Part shown: positions 1 through 6,248 of the stretch, in pieces
Position numbering within the stretch: the stretch's first letter is position 1
Layout: each line of letters begins with the position of its first letter
Source of the DNA: Treponema sp.
Lineage (GTDB): Bacteria > Spirochaetota > Spirochaetia > Treponematales > Breznakiellaceae
DNA: 9,591 nt
Reading direction: 5' to 3'
NCBI GenBank assembly: GCA_031259515.1
Contig: JAIRLK010000191.1
Coordinates: 1-9,591, forward strand
Program-made: the position numbers and the translations under genes
The notes under the pieces: generated by a model
Told to the model about the DNA's origin: nothing
Seen by the model: only the letters and a program-made list of their open reading frames with translations
Database searches by the model: none

Positions 1-171
1 CTTTGACCATACCTGCTATACCTCTAGCATATTATCGGTATGCGGGAGGAAAAGGTTTATATTAATTCCTGTAATGCCAACCGGTTAAGAAGAAAATGAG
101 AAACAAAAAGGACCGGGGGAAGTGAGCCATAAAGGATGATAGGAACTTGCGGGACTCAGGACAAGGGATCG
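1..171. other. Non-coding left flank
   Basis: No supported gene is seen in this stretch, which lies downstream of tag. A leftward ATG at 8-10, preceded on the minus strand by a purine-rich AGAGG, could be the start of a gene lying off the left edge, but only three codons are visible. No GC-rich hairpin followed by a T run is visible that would clearly terminate tag. Confidence 0.5.
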
Positions 172-741
172 TCAAACCCGTAGATCGGGATGACGGAAAC
201 AATCAACGAGATGATCGTTCACCAGGCCAGCGGCCTGGAGAAAAGCGTAAACAATGGTGGGCCCCACAAAGGAGAATCCCCGCTTTTTGAGTTCTTTGGA
301 AATACCTTCGGAAAGTTCCGTTGAGGCGGGGACTTCCGGCATGGCCGTAAACCGGTTGATCACCGGTTCCCCGTCAACCCAATCCCAGAGCCACCGGGAA
401 AAGGAGACCGGCCCTTCCATCATCTTGAGGTAGGCCCGGGCGTTTCCTATGGCGGACTCAATTTTCCGCCGGTTCCTGATAATACGGGCATCCCCCAAAA
501 GCCGGGCAATGTCCTTTGCCCCGTACCGGGCCATACATTCCGGGTCCATGCCGTCAAAGGCCGCCCGGTACCCTTCACGGCGTTTCAGGATAGTAAGCCA
601 GGACAACCCTGCCTGGGCCCCGTCAAGCACGAGGAACTCAAAGAGCTTCTGGTTGTCTTTCAGCGGACGCCCCCATTCCTTATCATGATACGTGATATAC
701 AGGTCATCAGAAAGGCACCAGGGACAGCGCGTCTTTTCCAT
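172..741 (-). CDS. tag: DNA-3-methyladenine glycosylase I (Tag)
   Basis: This base-excision repair enzyme removes 3-methyladenine from alkylated DNA in the cytoplasm. The 189-residue product matches the family's usual length and can be aligned with E. coli Tag from end to end. The structural zinc ligands are all present: C6, H19, H177 and C181 correspond to E. coli C4, H17, H175 and C179. Y18 and W48 match the base-pocket Tyr16 and Trp46. The pocket Glu38 is replaced here by D40, a conservative change in a segment reading LDGAQAGLSW. C9 adds a CxxC with C6. Conserved blocks include YHDKEWG (18-24), IIRNRRKI (87-94) and KKRGFSFVGPT (152-162). The ATG at 739-741 begins at the conserved N-terminus. 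Its ribosome-binding site is weak: AAAGAG lies 13 bases upstream. The gene is divergent from the glycosyltransferase gene and appears to be a single-gene unit. Confidence 0.95.
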   Translation of the reverse strand: MEKTRCPWCLSDDLYITYHDKEWGRPLKDNQKLFEFLVLDGAQAGLSWLTILKRREGYRAAFDGMDPECMARYGAKDIARLLGDARIIRNRRKIESAIGNARAYLKMMEGPVSFSRWLWDWVDGEPVINRFTAMPEVPASTELSEGISKELKKRGFSFVGPTIVYAFLQAAGLVNDHLVDCFRHPDLRV

Positions 742-757
742 AATTCATCATATACTC

Positions 758-787
758 TTTACACATTTCTAAGCAATATTGTATGAT
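758..787 (+). promoter_or_regulatory. Putative sigma-70 promoter for the glycosyltransferase/HAD pair
   Basis: A -35 box TTTACA (758-763) and a -10 box TATGAT (782-787) each match consensus at five of six positions, with an 18-base spacer. Transcription would start near 794, leaving an untranslated leader of about 115 bases before the TTG start at 909. The call rests on sequence match only. Confidence 0.45.
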
Positions 788-791
788 TATA
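786..791 (-). promoter_or_regulatory. Putative -10 box for tag
   Basis: On the minus strand this reads TATAAT, a perfect -10 hexamer, placed about 45 bases upstream of the tag start codon. No good -35 box is seen 16-18 bases further upstream. It overlaps the -10 region of the rightward promoter, so the two divergent transcripts may compete for polymerase. Confidence 0.35.
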
Positions 792-870
792 TTTTAATAG
801 CAGAAGGGGCATCCCGTAGCGTAGTATGGGCGCAGGGGCCGGACTTGCGGAGCAAATCCGCAGCTTCCTC

Positions 871-900
871 CTCCTTCTTAACGTGTTGTAAAAAAAGGAG
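871..900 (+). promoter_or_regulatory. Shine-Dalgarno and possible sequestering stem
   Basis: AAGGAG at 895-900 lies 8 bases before the TTG at 909 and decides that start. A pyrimidine tract just upstream contains CTCCTT (871-876), the exact complement, so a 6-bp stem with an 18-base loop could hide the ribosome-binding site. A second small hairpin lies just before it: TGCGGA (846-851) pairs with TCCGCA (857-862). Whether either forms in the cell is unknown. Confidence 0.35.
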
Positions 901-908
901 AATGGCGG

Positions 909-2372
909 TTGCGGATAGCCTTAGTCCATTATCACATGCGCCGGGGGGGTGTTGCTTCGGTGATCTCCCATCAAGCGGCGGCCCTCATGGAGGCGGGAGA
1001 TGAGGTCCTTGTAATCTCCGGAGATCCCCCGGAAGCGCCCCTCGTTGTCCCTTCGGGGCGGGAGATTCCCGTGGCGGTGGTGGACGGGCTGCGATACGAC
1101 CGGTTTCAAAAGTCGGCGGCCCCGTCTGTTCCGCCGGCTGAGACGGGGAAAAAACTGGCGGAGGATCTACGAGCGGCCATAACCGGCGTTTGGGGAACGG
1201 AGGCGGATATTATTCATGTTCACAATCCCCTGATCCGTAAAACAGCCGCCCTGCTTCCCGCCCTTAATATTCTGAACAAACAGGGTCTGCGCCTTCTGTT
1301 GCAGAACCACGATCTTGCCGAAGATTTCCGGCCCGACGTCTACGTTGACGGAGAAGATTACCCGGCGGACTGCCACTACGCGGTGATCAACAGCCGGGAC
1401 TATTCCTTTTTGCACCGGGCGGGACTCAAGATTGAGGGTCTCCACCTTATCCCCAACGAGGTGGTTTCGGTAATGGCCGCTAGGGGCCTGGAACGGAACC
1501 GTTATCTCTACCCGGTCCGGGCGATACGCCGGAAAAACATAGGTGAGGCTCTGCTCGCGTCTCTGTTCATCCCCAAAGGGAGGACCGTGGCCGTTACCCT
1601 GCCGCCGACCACGGATCAGGATGAGGCTGTTTACCGGAACTGGGTGAAACTCGCCGGGGAACTGGAACTCCCGGTAGAATTCGAGGTGGGAACCCGGGAG
1701 CGATTCGCCGATGTGTTTGGCAGCGCGCTGGCGGTACTGAGTACGTCGGTCAAAGAGGGATTCGGATTTTCCTTCCTGGAACCCTGGACCGCAGACAGGG
1801 CGGTACTGGGCCGGCGTATTGATTATGTGTGCAGAGATTTTGAGGATGCGGGAATCAAATTCACGGCGCCTTCGAAAAAAACCGGCGTTTTTTACAAATC
1901 CATCAATATTCCCATGGACTACATCGCGCCGCCGGTGCTGAAAAACAAGATGGAACGCGCCATGACCGCCATTTACGAGGCCTTTGGGCTGGAGCCGCCG
2001 GCTTACGCGATTCGAATGATGGACGATATGATTTTTACCGAGCAGACGATTGATTTTGGCCGTTTGGATGAGGAATTGCAGGCCGGCGTCATCCGCATCA
2101 TGGTTTCAAACGACGTGGTGTACCGGGAGATCGCGGCGCTTAACCCCTTCCTGACGGGCCTCGCGGACTGGCAAAGCGACGAGGAACTCATCGCGGAAAA
2201 CAACCGCAGGATCCGCGAGGCCTATGGGAAAGAACGGATCGCGGCTATTCTCAGGCGGACCTACCAATCAGTCATGAATACCCCCATACTTCACAAACTC
2301 TCGAAGATACTGCTCCTTGAATTATACCTGGACCCCCTGCGTCTTTCCCTGGTTGGGGTTAGCCATGTATGA
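909..2372 (+). CDS. Glycosyltransferase, GT-B fold, GT4-like
   Basis: The product is probably a cytoplasmic retaining glycosyltransferase that moves a sugar from a nucleotide-sugar to an acceptor. Donor and acceptor cannot be read from the sequence. The 487-residue protein opens with a GT-B type N-terminus: MRIALVHYH followed by the loop RRGGVASV (11-18). HVHNP lies at 103-107. The C-terminal donor domain has an RRKN segment (207-210) and an EX7E motif, E283-GFGFSFL-E291, typical of GT4 enzymes. Residues after about 345 form a predicted helical extension without a motif I recognise. The start is TTG at 909, chosen because AAGGAG sits 8 bases upstream and the N-terminal strand begins there. 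No signal peptide or membrane span is seen. The stop overlaps the start of the HAD gene (ATGTATGA), so the two are likely co-translated and may act in sequence. Family confidence is high and substrate confidence nil. Confidence 0.8.
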   Translation: MRIALVHYHMRRGGVASVISHQAAALMEAGDEVLVISGDPPEAPLVVPSGREIPVAVVDGLRYDRFQKSAAPSVPPAETGKKLAEDLRAAITGVWGTEADIIHVHNPLIRKTAALLPALNILNKQGLRLLLQNHDLAEDFRPDVYVDGEDYPADCHYAVINSRDYSFLHRAGLKIEGLHLIPNEVVSVMAARGLERNRYLYPVRAIRRKNIGEALLASLFIPKGRTVAVTLPPTTDQDEAVYRNWVKLAGELELPVEFEVGTRERFADVFGSALAVLSTSVKEGFGFSFLEPWTADRAVLGRRIDYVCRDFEDAGIKFTAPSKKTGVFYKSINIPMDYIAPPVLKNKMERAMTAIYEAFGLEPPAYAIRMMDDMIFTEQTIDFGRLDEELQAGVIRIMVSNDVVYREIAALNPFLTGLADWQSDEELIAENNRRIREAYGKERIAAILRRTYQSVMNTPILHKLSKILLLELYLDPLRLSLVGVSHV

Positions 2373-3282
2373 CAACCTTATCGCCCTGATTCGGGATTCC
2401 GCGTCTCCCATGACGCCCGCTCCAACGCCTCCCCTGCCGCCTGACTATGAGGCCCTGGTTTATCCCGGCCGCCGGTCCGCGCCTATTCCCGGTATACGGG
2501 CGGTTATCTTTGACCTGTACGGTACCCTCTTTATCTCCGCGGCCGGAGACATAGGCGTCGTCGACAGCGGCTCTATGCAAAGCAATCTGGACAGCCTTGC
2601 CTCGTTGCTCGGGGGAGATCATACCGGAGAGGAACTACAAAATTACTTCCGTACCAGTGTATTGAAAATCCATGAGGAGCTTTTTGCCAAGACCCTGTAT
2701 CCCGAAGTCCGGGTCGAAAAGATCTGGGCGGGTTTCCTTCGGACGAAAGTCCGCAAACAGAGGGCCGCCGACGGCTTTGCCATGAGCCCCGAAGAATTGG
2801 CCCTCCGCTACGAACTTGCGGTGAATCCCGTATACCTCATGCCCGGCGCGGGGGAAACCATTAGGGCCTTGAAAGACGCGGGCCTCGTCCTGGGTCTTAT
2901 CTCCAACGCGCAGTTCTTCACCCCCCTTCTCTTTAACGCGTTGCTCGGCGCTTCCCCCGCCGATCTAGGCTTTAACCAGGGAATCTCGATCTACTCCTAC
3001 GAGGCCGGCGAAGCAAAACCGTCCCCGGTCCTTTTCGCCCTGGCCAGAGCCCGGCTTACGGCCCTGGGCATAGCCCCGGAAGCCGCTCTCTATGTGGGAA
3101 ACGACATGCTCAACGATGTCTACGCCGCTTCTTCTTCCGGCTTTAAGACCCTGCTCTTTGCCGGGGATGACCGTTCCCTGCGCCTCCGAAAGGAGACCGC
3201 TTTCATCCGGAACGCCCGCCCCACCAGGGTAATCCGCCGTCTTGCGGACATCCCCGCCCTCTGCGGCGTTTCTTCCCCATAA
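2365..3282 (+). CDS. HAD-superfamily hydrolase with DxY motif I
   Basis: This is a cytoplasmic hydrolase of the haloacid dehalogenase superfamily, 305 residues from the ATG at 2365. Motif I is FDLYGTLF with nucleophile D50. Motif II is LISNAQ with S180, motif III is AKPSP with K218, and motif IV is YVGNDMLND with D247 and D251. The stretch between motifs I and II (about 60-165) is a mostly helical cap. The second motif I aspartate, the usual general acid of HAD phosphatases, is Y52 here. Tyrosine occupies this place in L-2-haloacid dehalogenases and some uncharacterised relatives, so phosphatase activity should not be assumed. The first 45 residues include a proline-rich stretch (16-42) absent from a minimal HAD. 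The chosen ATG overlaps the glycosyltransferase stop by 8 bases. A weak GGGG (2355-2358) precedes it, which suits translational coupling. An in-frame start 48 bases earlier lies inside the upstream gene and is less likely. The substrate is unknown. Confidence 0.8.
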   Translation: MYDNLIALIRDSASPMTPAPTPPLPPDYEALVYPGRRSAPIPGIRAVIFDLYGTLFISAAGDIGVVDSGSMQSNLDSLASLLGGDHTGEELQNYFRTSVLKIHEELFAKTLYPEVRVEKIWAGFLRTKVRKQRAADGFAMSPEELALRYELAVNPVYLMPGAGETIRALKDAGLVLGLISNAQFFTPLLFNALLGASPADLGFNQGISIYSYEAGEAKPSPVLFALARARLTALGIAPEAALYVGNDMLNDVYAASSSGFKTLLFAGDDRSLRLRKETAFIRNARPTRVIRRLADIPALCGVSSP

Positions 3283-3370
3283 GCGGGCTAACCGGAAGTT
3301 CAAATGCGGCCCAGGAATCGCCGATAATGAATTACCGATTATTGTTGTATAGATTATAGCAGGTACATCA

Positions 3371-3616
3371 ATGTCTTTTAACGAATTGTGGGAGCTTATA
3401 GTACAATTAGTCACTTCCTGGCAGATAATCGCCGTAACGGTTGTGGTGTTCTTTTATTTTTTTCTCGTCTCCTCTGTTGGCCGGCGGCGTTACAGGAGCC
3501 GCGTTCCCGCATCCGCCCGCCCTAAGAAAGCGAAAAAAATCCCTAAGGAGCCTTCCGCGGCGGAGGAGGAAGATTTGTTAGGCGGCGGTGATTCAAATAT
3601 TGAGGAAACCGGTTGA
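3371..3616 (+). CDS. Small single-pass membrane protein, function unknown
   Basis: I do not recognise this 81-residue protein. It has a short amphipathic N-terminus, one hydrophobic span at about 18-36 (rich in V, F and I), then a strongly basic stretch (RRRYRSR at 38-44, KKAKK at 52-56) and an acidic tail (EEED at 65-68). The positive-inside rule puts the C-terminus in the cytoplasm. There is no signal-peptidase site or lipobox. The ATG at 3371 has AGG 7 bases upstream (3361-3363). A weak AT-rich promoter-like segment lies at 3332-3357. It stands 88 bases after the HAD gene and 158 bases before the PilZ-like gene, so an operon link is uncertain. A bitopic protein with a charged cytoplasmic tail could be an assembly or anchoring factor, but nothing in the sequence says which. 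The membrane span and codon-like composition make it a plausible real gene. Confidence 0.6.
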   Translation: MSFNELWELIVQLVTSWQIIAVTVVVFFYFFLVSSVGRRRYRSRVPASARPKKAKKIPKEPSAAEEEDLLGGGDSNIEETG

Positions 3617-3640
3617 ACGGATGGGATACAATGTGTTCGT

Positions 3641-3653
3641 CGGCGTAACGCCG
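3641..3653 (+). terminator. Small hairpin after the membrane-protein gene
   Basis: CGGCG (3641-3645) and CGCCG (3649-3653) form a 5-bp GC stem with a 3-base loop, 24 bases after the stop codon. Only CAATTT follows instead of a proper T run, so this is a weak terminator candidate at best. Confidence 0.2.
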
Positions 3654-3733
3654 CAATTTCCCCATCCCCGCTGTATGCTCCCGCACGTCGTTATTCGTAA
3701 AGTATCCGCGTCTCTTGCGCTATCCATACTTAC

Positions 3734-3739
3734 TATAAT
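3734..3739 (+). promoter_or_regulatory. -10 box ahead of the PilZ-like gene
   Basis: A perfect TATAAT lies 35 bases before the chosen start at 3775, in an AT-rich stretch. No good -35 is found at normal spacing: TTGCGC (3715-3720) is only 13 bases away. The placement suggests that the downstream gene has its own transcription start near 3746. Confidence 0.4.
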
Positions 3740-3774
3740 AAATTGTTGGTATATTTTATGTTGGAGCTATGAGC

Positions 3775-4635
3775 ATGGCTAACATGCAGGCAGCCGCCGC
3801 TCAGTATCTATCAAAGTACGGGCATCAAAGTATTGCGTGTAACTACTATGTCCTCACAAAGCTGGGTATTGACAGGATTCATTGTTATTTAAAAATTGAT
3901 GAATACATCATTCTCTGTGTTCCTTTCCAGTTGGGATTTAAGCGCGCTTTGTTTCTGGCTTCCCTCTCCCGGCAGGAATTGAACTTTTTTCGGCGGTATA
4001 TCAACAGCAGTGTGGGACTTTCCATAGGGTTTGCCCCGAATCGGAAGCAGGCGCCGATACAATTCTTCATACGCTGTAATTTGGTAAACCTGGGGCAGAT
4101 GAAAGGCCGGGAAAACGTGGGGATTTTGGTAGTTGATTACAAATCAACCCCCCATGACATGGTGATCCTGCTGGGGGATTTCCTGGAAAATCAGCTCCGG
4201 CTCAGGGCGGGATACGATGAGTATGGGAATTCGATTATCAAAATGACTGCCAATACGACAAAAATGCTGGGCTATAACATGTACGCTACCATTACGGAAC
4301 CGAATAACCGGGAAAAGCGGATTCAGCTATTCAGTCTGAGTACGAAGACGATAGAGCACCTGGAAGCGGTCACCTCCAGAGAACGTCCGCCGGGTACTCA
4401 GGTGCATTACCATTTGTTTTTTAAAAAGTACCGCATCTTCATACCGGGAACGGTGAAGAGTGTGGTCAGGCCTCCCCAGGGGGGGATAATCAAGACTTCC
4501 GCGAATCTGGTCTTTTCCCCGGAACTGGTGGAGATCATCGGCGATTATTGGTATACTATTCGACGTGAGCTCAATGAGACTGATGTATCCGCAAACGAAC
4601 ACGAATTTTCACGAATTAGTAGAAATTTGCGCTAA
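3775..4635 (+). CDS. Putative two-domain PilZ-like protein, spirochaete type
   Basis: This is a soluble 286-residue protein with no signal peptide or membrane span. Two segments look alike. Residues 61-143 and 185-265 each begin LxSLS (61-65 and 185-189). Each continues with strand-rich sequence and ends in a hydrophobic helix with LLGDF (132-136) or IIGDY (254-258). The distance from LxSLS to GD is 73 and 71 residues. Tandem six-stranded barrels of this kind occur in the spirochaete PilZ protein PlzA, which binds cyclic di-GMP, and this is why I suggest PilZ. The canonical RxxxR and (D/N)xSxxG ligand motifs are not clear: only REKR (179-182) is near the expected place. Ligand binding is therefore doubtful. 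The ATG at 3775 is preferred because GGAG (3763-3766) is 8 bases upstream; the ATG at 3769 would leave only 2 bases. The gene is more AT-rich than its neighbours, and its last codons and stop lie in a palindromic repeat. Confidence 0.55.
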   Translation: MANMQAAAAQYLSKYGHQSIACNYYVLTKLGIDRIHCYLKIDEYIILCVPFQLGFKRALFLASLSRQELNFFRRYINSSVGLSIGFAPNRKQAPIQFFIRCNLVNLGQMKGRENVGILVVDYKSTPHDMVILLGDFLENQLRLRAGYDEYGNSIIKMTANTTKMLGYNMYATITEPNNREKRIQLFSLSTKTIEHLEAVTSRERPPGTQVHYHLFFKKYRIFIPGTVKSVVRPPQGGIIKTSANLVFSPELVEIIGDYWYTIRRELNETDVSANEHEFSRISRNLR

Positions 4636-4647
4636 TTCGTGTAATTC
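4600..4647. repeat. CACGAATT palindromic repeat at the gene end
   Basis: CACGAATT occurs at 4600-4607 and 4610-4617, and its complement AATTCGTG at 4634-4641. The arms CACGAATTAG (4610-4619) and CTAATTCGTG (4632-4641) match perfectly around a 12-base loop. GAATT (4603-4607) and AATTC (4643-4647) extend the stem to 15 pairs with a small internal loop. The stop codon of the PilZ-like gene (4633-4635) lies in the right arm. A run of seven T follows at 4654-4660, so the structure may also weaken transcription, although the stem is AT-rich and the T run is distant. It looks like a dispersed intergenic repeat unit. Copy number cannot be seen in one window. Confidence 0.6.
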
Positions 4648-4661
4648 CCAGACTTTTTTTG

Positions 4662-4690
4662 TTGTCGAACTCACGTTATTCAGGTAAATT
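4662..4690 (+). promoter_or_regulatory. Possible hisS promoter
   Basis: TTGTCG (4662-4667) and TAAATT (4685-4690) match -35 and -10 consensus at four of six positions each, with a 17-base spacer. Transcripts would carry a leader of about 150 bases with GC-rich structured sequence. The match is modest. Confidence 0.3.
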
Positions 4691-4805
4691 CTCCGTTGAA
4701 GGCTGCCCGGCAGGGCCTTTCGCGGAAATCCGGCAAGGGTTTAGCCCGCGTCGGGGGCTGCCTTGGGGTCTCCCCCCTGGATGGCCGAAAATTCACCATA
4801 AAGGC

Positions 4806-4836
4806 GCCGGTCCAAAATTCGACAATTTTGGCCGGC
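4806..4836 (+). promoter_or_regulatory. Strong hairpin in the hisS leader
   Basis: GCCGG (4806-4810) plus CCAAAATT (4812-4819) pair exactly with AATTTTGG (4824-4831) plus CCGGC (4832-4836). This gives 13 pairs with one bulged T at 4811 and a 4-base loop, CGAC. The stem ends 11 bases before the ATG and just before the weak AGG ribosome-binding site (4840-4842), so it could affect translation start. It has no T run and is not a standard terminator. No T-box or histidine-rich leader peptide is seen. Confidence 0.5.
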
Positions 4837-4847
4837 TTCAGGTTACT

Positions 4848-6143
4848 ATGGCAAACATAATTGAACCGAGAATTCTCAAGGGTTTCCGGGATTTCCTTCC
4901 CGGCGCGGAAATTGAGCGGCGTTCCCTGGTGGAACGCATTGAGGCGTCCTTCCGGCTGTACGGGTTCGTACCCATCGACACGCCGGCGCTGGAATATGCG
5001 GAGATCCTCCTGGGCAAGGGCGGGGGCGAAACGGAAAAACAGATATACCGCTTTATCGATCACGGAGGCCGGGATGTGGCCCTCCGCTTCGACCTTACCG
5101 TGCCTTTTGCCCGGTTCGTGGCTGAACACCGGGAAACGCTTCCCCTACCCTTTAAGCGCTACCACATCGCCAAAGTCTGGCGGGGGGAAAACACCCAGCG
5201 GGGACGGTACCGGGAATTCACCCAGTGCGATTTTGATATTGTGGGAAGCGAAAGTCCGGCGGTGGATTTTGAGATCCTCCTGGTGATGCGTAACACCCTC
5301 AAAGCCATAGGCGCCGGGGATGTAACGATCAGGATGAACCACCGGGGGCTTTTCAACCGGCTCATCACCCGCCTTAACCTGCGGGATAAAGCGGCGGATA
5401 TCCTCCGCACGGTGGACAAGCTTGCCAAGGCGGGCCGGGATGCCACGGCGGTGTCCCTTGAAGAACTGACGGGAGGGGGAAAGGCTGCGGAGATACTCCG
5501 CTTTATCGAGGCCCGTGGAAGTTTTGAGGAGACGCTGGATACCATAGCCGAGGCTGCGGGCGGGGAAGGTCCCGAATCGGAGCGGCTCCGGCTGATACGT
5601 TCCTTCATGCTCGACATGGGGATAGCCGATTCATTCGTCCTTGACCCCTCCATCACCAGGGGGCTTGATTACTATACCGGGATTGTCTTCGAGACCTTCC
5701 TTACGGCCATGCCCGAAATAGGCTCGGTCTGCTCCGGCGGCCGCTATGACGACCTGGCGGGTCTTTACTCCCGGGAAAAACTCACCGGGGTAGGATCCTC
5801 CCTAGGGCTGGACCGGCTTATCGCCGCCCTGGAAAGCCTGGGCAAGGCCGGGGGCCGGAGTACCTACGTGAAGGCGGCCATAGCCTGCGTGGACGAGGCC
5901 GCCGGCGGGGCGTACCAGGCCCTGGCGGACCGTTTCAGGGAGCGGGGCATCCCCTGCGAGGTGTTTCCGGAGGCGAAAAAGCTTACCCAACAGTTCATCC
6001 TGGCGGAGAAAAAAGGCGCCCACTGGGTTATCGTTCCCGGTGAAAAGCCCTCCGAAAGTCCCCTTACCCTGCGGGAACTTAAAACCCGCCGGGACAGGAC
6101 GGATCTATCCTTTGAAGAAGCCGCAGCGATATTAAGCCGGTGA
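4848..6143 (+). CDS. hisS: Histidyl-tRNA synthetase
   Basis: This is the class II aminoacyl-tRNA synthetase that charges tRNA-His in the cytoplasm. The 431 residues are a normal length. Motif 2 spans RFDLTVPFARF (80-90) and WRGENTQRGRYREFTQ (111-126). The histidine-specific loop is RGLDYYTG (271-278), and motif 3 includes GVGSSLGLDR (314-323). The C-terminal anticodon-binding domain runs from about 341 to the end (with IACVDE at 345-350 and VIVPGEK at 394-400), so this is a full synthetase and not a HisZ paralogue. RFDLTVP is the version of motif 2 shared with eukaryotic and archaeal enzymes and some bacteria, where E. coli has RPEGT. The ATG at 4848 begins the conserved MANIIEPRILKGFRDFLP. 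An in-frame TTG at 4659 would add 63 residues unlike any synthetase. AGG (4840-4842) is a weak ribosome-binding site. Transcription probably starts in the gap after the CACGAATT repeat. Confidence 0.95.
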   Translation: MANIIEPRILKGFRDFLPGAEIERRSLVERIEASFRLYGFVPIDTPALEYAEILLGKGGGETEKQIYRFIDHGGRDVALRFDLTVPFARFVAEHRETLPLPFKRYHIAKVWRGENTQRGRYREFTQCDFDIVGSESPAVDFEILLVMRNTLKAIGAGDVTIRMNHRGLFNRLITRLNLRDKAADILRTVDKLAKAGRDATAVSLEELTGGGKAAEILRFIEARGSFEETLDTIAEAAGGEGPESERLRLIRSFMLDMGIADSFVLDPSITRGLDYYTGIVFETFLTAMPEIGSVCSGGRYDDLAGLYSREKLTGVGSSLGLDRLIAALESLGKAGGRSTYVKAAIACVDEAAGGAYQALADRFRERGIPCEVFPEAKKLTQQFILAEKKGAHWVIVPGEKPSESPLTLRELKTRRDRTDLSFEEAAAILSR

Positions 6144-6158
6144 GCGGTTCCAAAACTC

Positions 6159-6238
6159 CGGGGTTGCGATGGTGAAACCCCCGCAGAGAGGATAGCCCGC
6201 AATGCAGCGCGGGCGTAAGGGGAGACTTCCCCTCCTTA
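6159..6238 (+). repeat. Cluster of three GC-rich hairpins
   Basis: Three stems follow one another between hisS and the dehydrogenase gene. GGGGTT (6160-6165) pairs with AACCCC (6176-6181). GCCCGC (6195-6200) pairs with GCGGGC (6209-6214). AGGGGA (6218-6223) pairs with TCCCCT (6228-6233), or alternatively TAAGG (6216-6220) with CCTTA (6234-6238). None has a T run after it. They could stabilise or attenuate the transcript, or be a dispersed repeat. No regulator-binding site is recognised. Confidence 0.4.
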
Positions 6239-6248
6239 GCTTGTTGAC

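Noticed and set aside
1..10. Possible leftward start codon (ATG GTC AAA) at the left edge
   Set aside because: Only three codons are visible, so no gene can be supported.
88..123. Tiny rightward frame beginning ATGAGAAACAAAAAG
   Set aside because: Only about nine codons, with no conserved features. A chance frame after a purine-rich stretch.
2317..2364. Earlier in-frame start of the HAD gene
   Set aside because: It lies within the glycosyltransferase coding region and lacks a ribosome-binding site. The overlapping ATG at 2365 fits translational coupling.
3588..3782. 64-codon open frame between the small membrane protein and the PilZ-like gene
   Set aside because: It overlaps both neighbours, has no ribosome-binding site, covers the promoter region and encodes no recognisable domain.
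4659..4847. In-frame TTG extension of hisS by 63 residues
   Set aside because: The extra residues do not resemble a synthetase, and the conserved N-terminus starts at the ATG at 4848. The segment holds repeats and hairpins typical of a leader.
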